From Rhodoferax sp. OV413 (GTDB lineage: Bacteria > Pseudomonadota > Gammaproteobacteria > Burkholderiales > Burkholderiaceae_C): a stretch of 11,098 nt of DNA. Made by a program: the position numbers and the translations under genes. Positions 7,634 to 11,098 of this stretch are shown piece by piece. Every line of letters starts with the position of its first letter. Within the stretch, counting starts at the first letter, position 1. The notes below the pieces were generated by a model. The model was not told the origin of the DNA and did no database searches. It saw nothing but the letters and a program-made list of their open reading frames with translations. The stretch is from assembly GCA_945861195.1 (NCBI GenBank), contig CAMATS010000040.1:1-11098 (forward strand), given 5' to 3'.

Positions 7634-8902
7634 TTAGCGCCTAACCCGACGCTCCAGCAGGGCCTTGGCATCGGCGAGTGCGGTACGCACGTCCTTGCCT
7701 TGGTCTAACACTTTGTCCATTTCGGTGTTGACGATCTCTTCAGCGATAGGGTCAAGCTTGTGCACATCCACTGTGCTGATCTTGCGCGACGCATCGCGCC
7801 ACAGCAGCCTGGCCTTCTGGCCACCCAGGAATTCGATTGGTTGATCAAAGAAGGCATCGTTATGAACATCAACCAAAGCTGGGAACGCGTCCTGAGCCTT
7901 AAACGCATTCAACTGCATTTGGGGATCAAGCGTCATCATTTGGATGAAGTCCCAGGCAAGGGCTTTGTTCTTGGCGCCTTTGGGGATAGTGTAGAAGCTG
8001 CCGCCCCAGGAGCCCCAGGCTTGCTCAGGTAATTGTGAGGCGCGCCACAAGCCTTTGGTGTCCGGGGCGAGCCAGTTGTTCAGGTGTCCGGCCAGCCAAG
8101 CCCCGGACATTTGCGTGGCAATAGTACCCCGCTTGAAGCCTTCAGACCACTCGTTTGACCACGCGCTAATTTTGTTGTCAAGCTTGGCATCGCGCACTTT
8201 TTTTGCGAGCTCAAAGGCTCTTACAAAACGAGGCGAGTCAACCAGCACGCGGCCTTTGGCATCAATATAGAGTCCTTCGCCAGGGCTGATGTTGGACCGG
8301 ATGATGATGTCTTTCACATCTCGGGCGTGGGCCACGAGGTAGGCGCCTGTGGCTGTCTTGATTTTTGTGCCCGCTGCGACATAGGCGTCCCATGACTGCG
8401 TCAGATCAGCTTCAATCAAACCAGCCTTTTTCAAGATGTCGGCGCGATAAAGAAGCGTGCCAGGTCCGATATCTGCTGGAACGGCAACCACCGCGCCCGA
8501 GATCGCCGTGGCCTGCCGAAACGCGAACGGCACAAAGCGGCTTTGCTGCGATTTGATCGAATAAGGCGTGGCAGACAGGTCCTCCAGGCCGCCGCCTTCA
8601 GCAAATCGCGCGACATAACCAAACTCGACCACCATCACGTCGGGCAGGTTGGAGCTTGTGGACAAGGCCGTGGTCATGGCGGTGTGATGGTCTGCAAAGG
8701 CCCGACTCACTACTTTGACCTCGACACTGGGATGCTTTTTCTTCCACTGAGCGATGGCCGCCTTGGCAATCTCGTCCACGGCTGGGTAGGCGGCAACAGT
8801 GAGAGTCTGCTGCGCTTGGGCCAGCGAGATAGCGAAGAGGGCGGGCAGCAAGCAGGCCAGGCTTCGACGGACGTTCATAAAACTGATCTTATTGAAGGGC
8901 AT
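7634..8902 (-). CDS. Sugar ABC transporter substrate-binding protein (periplasmic, family 1)
   Basis: Periplasmic receptor that delivers sugar to the two permeases. It has 422 residues, normal for extracellular solute-binding family 1. A signal peptide (basic MNVRR at 9-13, hydrophobic core, AQA at 28-30) predicts cleavage before QQTLTVAAYP. Typical family features are the early strand TLTVAAYP, PDVMVVEFGYVARFAEGGGLEDL (87-109) and the later AWDFIQMMTLDPQMQ. No lipobox is visible, so it should be a soluble periplasmic protein. Three in-frame starts exist: TTG 8914, ATG 8902 and ATG 8878. ATG 8902 is chosen because GGAG (8912-8909) sits 6 nt before it and the TTG overlaps that site. ATG 8878 would also keep the signal peptide. 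It is the first gene after a LacI-controlled promoter. The ligand is inferred to be a beta-gluco-oligosaccharide. Confidence 0.93.
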   Translation of the reverse strand: MPFNKISFMNVRRSLACLLPALFAISLAQAQQTLTVAAYPAVDEIAKAAIAQWKKKHPSVEVKVVSRAFADHHTAMTTALSTSSNLPDVMVVEFGYVARFAEGGGLEDLSATPYSIKSQQSRFVPFAFRQATAISGAVVAVPADIGPGTLLYRADILKKAGLIEADLTQSWDAYVAAGTKIKTATGAYLVAHARDVKDIIIRSNISPGEGLYIDAKGRVLVDSPRFVRAFELAKKVRDAKLDNKISAWSNEWSEGFKRGTIATQMSGAWLAGHLNNWLAPDTKGLWRASQLPEQAWGSWGGSFYTIPKGAKNKALAWDFIQMMTLDPQMQLNAFKAQDAFPALVDVHNDAFFDQPIEFLGGQKARLLWRDASRKISTVDVHKLDPIAEEIVNTEMDKVLDQGKDVRTALADAKALLERRVRR

Positions 8903-8908
8903 GCCTTT

Positions 8909-8912
8909 CTCC
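8909..8912 (-). promoter_or_regulatory. Shine-Dalgarno that decides the binding-protein start
   Basis: GGAG on the minus strand with a 6-nt spacer to ATG 8902. It overlaps the alternative TTG start at 8914, which makes that longer version unlikely. Confidence 0.7.
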
Positions 8913-8933
8913 AAAGATGCAAGCGCCCAGATA

Positions 8934-8947
8934 TGAAAGCGCTTTCA
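8934..8947 (-). promoter_or_regulatory. LacI-family operator, perfect 14-bp palindrome
   Basis: TGAAAGCGCTTTCA is a perfect inverted repeat with the central CG typical of LacI/GalR-family operators; the same general form is known for CelR-type glucoside regulators. It begins 4 nt downstream of the -10 box on the minus strand, so it covers the expected transcription start, a classic repressor position. It lies 31 nt before the binding-protein start. The likely ligand protein is the LacI-family regulator encoded just upstream at 9002-10069. The palindrome and its placement are seen directly; binding is inferred. Confidence 0.88.
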
Positions 8948-8951
8948 GACA

Positions 8952-8979
8952 ATTATAAAGTGCCACTCGGGCGTGTCAA
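8952..8979 (-). promoter_or_regulatory. Near-ideal sigma-70 promoter of the transport operon
   Basis: On the minus strand TTGACA (8979-8974) and TATAAT (8957-8952) both match the sigma-70 consensus exactly, with a 16-nt spacer. The operator at 8947-8934 follows 4 nt after the -10 box. The -35 box is 22 nt beyond the lacI stop. Such a strong promoter fits tight repression by LacI with high output on induction. It should drive binding protein, permeases, GH1 and ATPase. Confidence 0.88.
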
Positions 8980-9001
8980 CCAAGGGAAATCCCTAACAGC
9001 T

Positions 9002-10069
9002 CTAGGCCGCTTGCTGGGCAAAGCGGCGGCTGGACTGGCGCGCGATAAGAAACGGTGCTGGCACATCGGCGCTGGGCGTGTCGCCAGCGATCAATTGCAG
9101 CATGGCCAACGCTGCCAGCCGGCCAAGTTCGTAGGCCGGATGGCGGATCGTGCTCAAGGGGGGGATGGCATAGGGCGCAGTGGGCAAGTCGTCGAAACCC
9201 ACCACCGAAATATCTTCTGGCACCCGCAAGGAATGCCGTTGCAGGCCCAGCGTCGCGCCAAAGGCCATCTGATCGTTGGCAGCAAAAATAGCGGTGAATT
9301 TTTGCTGCGAGGCCATCAGTTGATCTACCGCCTTCAAGCCACTGATCTCATGGTACTCGCCAGGCACCACCAGCGCGGCATCAAACGGGATGCTGGCCGC
9401 GTCCAGCGCCGTGCGGTAACCGCGCAAGCGTTCGCTGGCGTCGGGGTGAGCCGGGTCGCCGGTGATGAAAGCAATGCGCCGATGGCCCAGTTCGATGAGG
9501 TGTTTTGTTGCGATCAAGCCGCCCTCAAAATTATCAAAGTTCAGGGCGTATAAGCCAGGAGCTTTGAGCGTGCGGCCTGTCACCACCACCGGTAGCGACT
9601 TGGCACAGGCTCTTAGCGCTTGGTTACTTAGGCGCCCGGTAAGGACAATAATGCCGTCGACGCGACGCGACCGTAGCACCGTGAGACAGCGGGCCTCTGA
9701 CGCCGCGTTCCAGTGCCCGCTGACAAACAAAGGGCTGTAGCCCGCGGGGTTTAAAGCGTCTTCGATACCGCTGAGGGCGACGCCATAAAACGGGCTGTCA
9801 ATGGCCTGCGTGACCACGCCAATGCTCAAAGTGCGGCCCCCGGCCAAGCCCCGGGCGACTGGGTTCGCAACAAAGCCGAGTTTTGCAACGGCGTCTTCCA
9901 CCGCCTTTTTCTTGAGTTCGCTGACCACTGCCGTGCCGTTGAGTATGCGCGAGACAGTGCTCGGCGAAACCCCAGCAGCAACCGCCACCATATGCAAAGT
10001 CACCGGTCCTGGCGCGCGCGCTAGCGCTTTTTTACTTTTTAGCGCAGCGGTTTTTTTTATAGTCGTCAC
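9002..10069 (-). CDS. LacI-family transcriptional regulator
   Basis: A DNA-binding repressor of 355 residues. The helix-turn-helix VTLHMVAVAAGVSPSTVSRILNG lies at about 23-45, and the hinge segment NPVARGLAGGRT (69-80) carries the likely minor-groove leucine Leu75. The ligand-binding core from about 81 onward is periplasmic-binding-protein-like. It includes GRTLKAPG, FDNFEGGLIATKHLIELGHRRIAFI, IFAANDQMAFG and the family-typical VVGFDDLPTAPYAIPPLSTIRHP. The start is GTG 10069, supported by AAAGG 6 nt upstream; the next Met falls inside the HTH. A Lys-rich leader of about 22 residues precedes the HTH, slightly longer than usual. It is encoded just before the operator-bearing promoter and should repress the transport and GH1 operon. 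Its effector, perhaps a gluco-oligosaccharide or glucose derivative, cannot be read from sequence. Confidence 0.95.
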   Translation of the reverse strand: MTTIKKTAALKSKKALARAPGPVTLHMVAVAAGVSPSTVSRILNGTAVVSELKKKAVEDAVAKLGFVANPVARGLAGGRTLSIGVVTQAIDSPFYGVALSGIEDALNPAGYSPLFVSGHWNAASEARCLTVLRSRRVDGIIVLTGRLSNQALRACAKSLPVVVTGRTLKAPGLYALNFDNFEGGLIATKHLIELGHRRIAFITGDPAHPDASERLRGYRTALDAASIPFDAALVVPGEYHEISGLKAVDQLMASQQKFTAIFAANDQMAFGATLGLQRHSLRVPEDISVVGFDDLPTAPYAIPPLSTIRHPAYELGRLAALAMLQLIAGDTPSADVPAPFLIARQSSRRFAQQAA

Positions 10070-10109
10070 GGCAAGCCTTTATGTTTTTCTTGGCATGGGA
10101 GGTTTTCAC
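10070..10109. other. 40-bp divergent intergenic region between lacI and gspC-like gene
   Basis: It holds the ribosome sites of both genes: AAAGG (10080-10076, minus) for lacI and GGGAGG (10097-10102, plus) for the gspC-like gene. It is too short for two full divergent promoters, so at least one probably lies inside the opposing gene's 5' end. I found no copy of the TGAAAGCGCTTTCA operator here, so self-control of lacI through that motif is not supported. Confidence 0.6.
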
Positions 10110-10589
10110 GTGAATGATAATCTCCCGATGTTGCAGCCCAAATTGAACCGCTGGCGGGTCCCATTGGTGACCTTTTTGACCGCCGCGTTGGCTGCGGGCA
10201 GCGCGGTTTACTGGCTGCTCCAACTCAGCGCGTTGGCGTCCGTACAGGGCCGGGTCTCGTTGCCAGTGCCAAGCTTGCCGGCACCGGACGCCATCGCGAT
10301 CGCACGGGTTTTAGGGGGTGGCAAGAGCCCTGTTGCGGCATCGGCTGCAGTGTTGCCAGATGCCAATGCCGGGCGCTTCAAGCTCAGCGGGGTGGTGGCC
10401 TCAAAGCAAGACCAAGGTTTGGCCTTGATCGCCATAGACGGGAAACCAGCGCGGCCGATCAAAGTTGGCGGCGAAGTGGGCGAGGCACTGTTGCTGCAGA
10501 CGGTTTCAAGGTCAGGCGCCACCTTGGCGCCACGGCTGGATGGCCCGGCTACCGTGACCCTGGAGTTGCCCAAGCCGGCTGTGCCCTGA
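10110..10589 (+). CDS. gspC: Short GspC-like type II secretion protein (T2SSC homology region, no PDZ)
   Basis: A 159-residue bitopic inner-membrane protein: short N-terminal cytoplasmic tail, one membrane helix at about 17-38, a Pro/Ala-rich linker, then a periplasmic HR-type domain at about 88-155. The stretch RFKLSGVVASKQDQGLALIAIDGKPARPIKVGGEV has the layout of GspC homology regions, which contact secretin GspD. Full GspC proteins usually have about 250-300 residues with a C-terminal PDZ or coiled-coil; this one stops right after the HR domain in an Ala/Pro tail. Start: GTG 10110, because GGGAGG sits 7 nt before it; ATG 10095 overlaps that site and ATG 10128 lacks one. No other gsp gene is in the window, and its stop abuts the convergent rpe stop. 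It may belong to a short betaproteobacterial T2SS protein N/C group. It is probably unrelated to glucan use. Confidence 0.7.
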   Translation: MNDNLPMLQPKLNRWRVPLVTFLTAALAAGSAVYWLLQLSALASVQGRVSLPVPSLPAPDAIAIARVLGGGKSPVAASAAVLPDANAGRFKLSGVVASKQDQGLALIAIDGKPARPIKVGGEVGEALLLQTVSRSGATLAPRLDGPATVTLELPKPAVP

Positions 10590-11098
10590 TCATGCGACAA
10601 GCGCTTGTCGCATGGCGTCAATGACGCCTTTGTAATCTGACGCTCCAAAAATCGCGCTGCCCGCCACAAAGGTGTCGGCGCCGGCGTCTGCGACCCGGCG
10701 GATGTTGTCAACCTTGATGCCGCCATCGACCTCCAGGCGAATGTCTTTGCCGCTGGCCGTGATGCGCCGGCGTGCGTCTTCGATCTTGCGCAGGGCCGAG
10801 TCAATGAAGCTCTGTCCGCCAAAACCGGGGTTGACGCTCATGATCAGCACCAGATCAATGTCCTCGATCACCCAGTCGAGCACCTCGAGCGACTGCGCCG
10901 GGTTAAACACCAGACCCGCCTGGCAGCCCCGCGCCTTGATGGCTTGAACACTGCGATGCACATGGCCGCTGGCGTCGGGGTGAAAGCTGATCAGGTCTGC
11001 GCCAGCCTCAGCAAAGGCGGCGGCCAATGCGTCGACTGGCTGCACCATCAGGTGCACGTCAATCGGCACTGCCAGGCCTTGGGCAGTCTTGGCATGGG
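10590..11098 (-). CDS. rpe: Ribulose-phosphate 3-epimerase, 5' end cut off by the window
   Basis: A cytosolic (beta/alpha)8 enzyme that interconverts D-ribulose 5-phosphate and D-xylulose 5-phosphate in the pentose phosphate and Calvin pathways. About 168 residues are visible. They match the Escherichia coli protein closely from VPIDVHLMV onward and include FHPDASGH, GLVFNPAQ, LIMSVNPGFGGQSFI, RLEVDGGIKV and FVAGSAIFG. The metal-binding and catalytic residues in DVHLMV (Asp, His), the SVNPGFGGQ loop and catalytic Asp in VDGG are intact. The frame is open to the window edge; the GTG at 11069 is internal, since the preceding residues HAKTAQGLA continue the protein, and about 60 N-terminal residues are missing. 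The terminal codons MRQALVA coincide with a 24-bp palindrome. Confidence 0.97.
   Translation of the reverse strand, partial: HAKTAQGLAVPIDVHLMVQPVDALAAAFAEAGADLISFHPDASGHVHRSVQAIKARGCQAGLVFNPAQSLEVLDWVIEDIDLVLIMSVNPGFGGQSFIDSALRKIEDARRRITASGKDIRLEVDGGIKVDNIRRVADAGADTFVAGSAIFGASDYKGVIDAMRQALVA
10591..10614. repeat. Perfect 24-bp palindrome at the 3' end of rpe
   Basis: The 12-base arm CATGCGACAAGC (10591-10602) is followed without a gap by its exact complement GCTTGTCGCATG (10603-10614). It encodes the last residues of Rpe and lies directly after the stop of the convergent gspC-like gene. In either transcript it would fold into a strong hairpin, but no T tract follows on either side, so classic intrinsic termination is weak. 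It may protect convergent 3' ends or slow polymerase. Confidence 0.75.
10615..10627. repeat. Second inverted repeat directly adjoining the rpe palindrome
   Basis: GCGTCA and TGACGC flank a single central A (10621). It begins on the base after the 24-bp palindrome ends. On the plus strand CTTTGT follows, a weak T-rich tail. The two repeats together could act as a terminator for the gspC-like gene. The sequence is within rpe codons. Confidence 0.5.

Noticed and set aside
8984..8993. GGGAAATCCC inverted repeat just before the -35 box
   Set aside because: Arms of only 4 bp with a short centre; too common by chance to call an activator site or terminator.
8543..9553. Plus-strand open frame of 336 codons spanning the binding protein and lacI genes
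   Set aside because: It runs across two well-supported minus-strand genes and through their promoter and operator, with no domain of its own.
10031..10063. T-rich stretch with TATAGT as a possible promoter for the gspC-like gene
   Set aside because: The only -35-like hexamer is 21 nt away, and the T runs reflect Lys codons of lacI.

Overview
The window looks like chromosomal DNA from a Gram-negative betaproteobacterium, probably Burkholderiales and Comamonadaceae-like. This rests on high GC, the style of the Rpe and GspC-like proteins, a lipoprotein signal, and an outer-membrane barrel C-terminus. The taxonomic call is an inference and was not tested by a search. Most of the window is one carbohydrate-utilisation locus whose enzyme set fits beta-1,3-glucan with beta-1,6 branches (laminarin-type) or related beta-glucans.

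Plus-strand arm (1-3287): the last 27 codons of a protein with an outer-membrane beta-barrel C-terminus come first. A 598-residue GH17 beta-1,3-glucanase lipoprotein with a C-terminal beta-sandwich-like module starts 24 nt later. A 444-residue cytosolic GH30 subfamily-1-like (glucocerebrosidase-like) enzyme follows.

Minus-strand arm (10069 down to 3277): a LacI-family regulator comes first. After it lies a near-ideal sigma-70 promoter with a 14-bp LacI-type operator, TGAAAGCGCTTTCA, at the expected transcription start. Then come a sugar ABC substrate-binding protein, two permeases joined by an ATGA overlap, a GH1 beta-glucosidase, and a MalK/UgpC-type ATPase whose start lies 1 nt past the GH1 stop. 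The two arms converge, and the GH30 and ATPase genes overlap tail to tail by 11 bp.

Predicted flow (inference): the surface GH17 lipoprotein cuts the polymer and the outer-membrane protein admits oligosaccharides. The binding protein and two permeases, powered by the ATPase, import them. Cytosolic GH1 and GH30 release glucose. LacI represses the transport operon until a glucan-derived effector is present.

Right flank (10110-11098): a short GspC-like protein that lacks room for a PDZ domain abuts, with 0 bp between stops, a convergent ribulose-phosphate 3-epimerase gene that runs off the window. A perfect 24-bp palindrome lies at the 3' end of rpe. I found no rRNA, tRNA, CRISPR array, insertion sequence or phage gene. 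No gene-free stretch exceeds about 100 bp.
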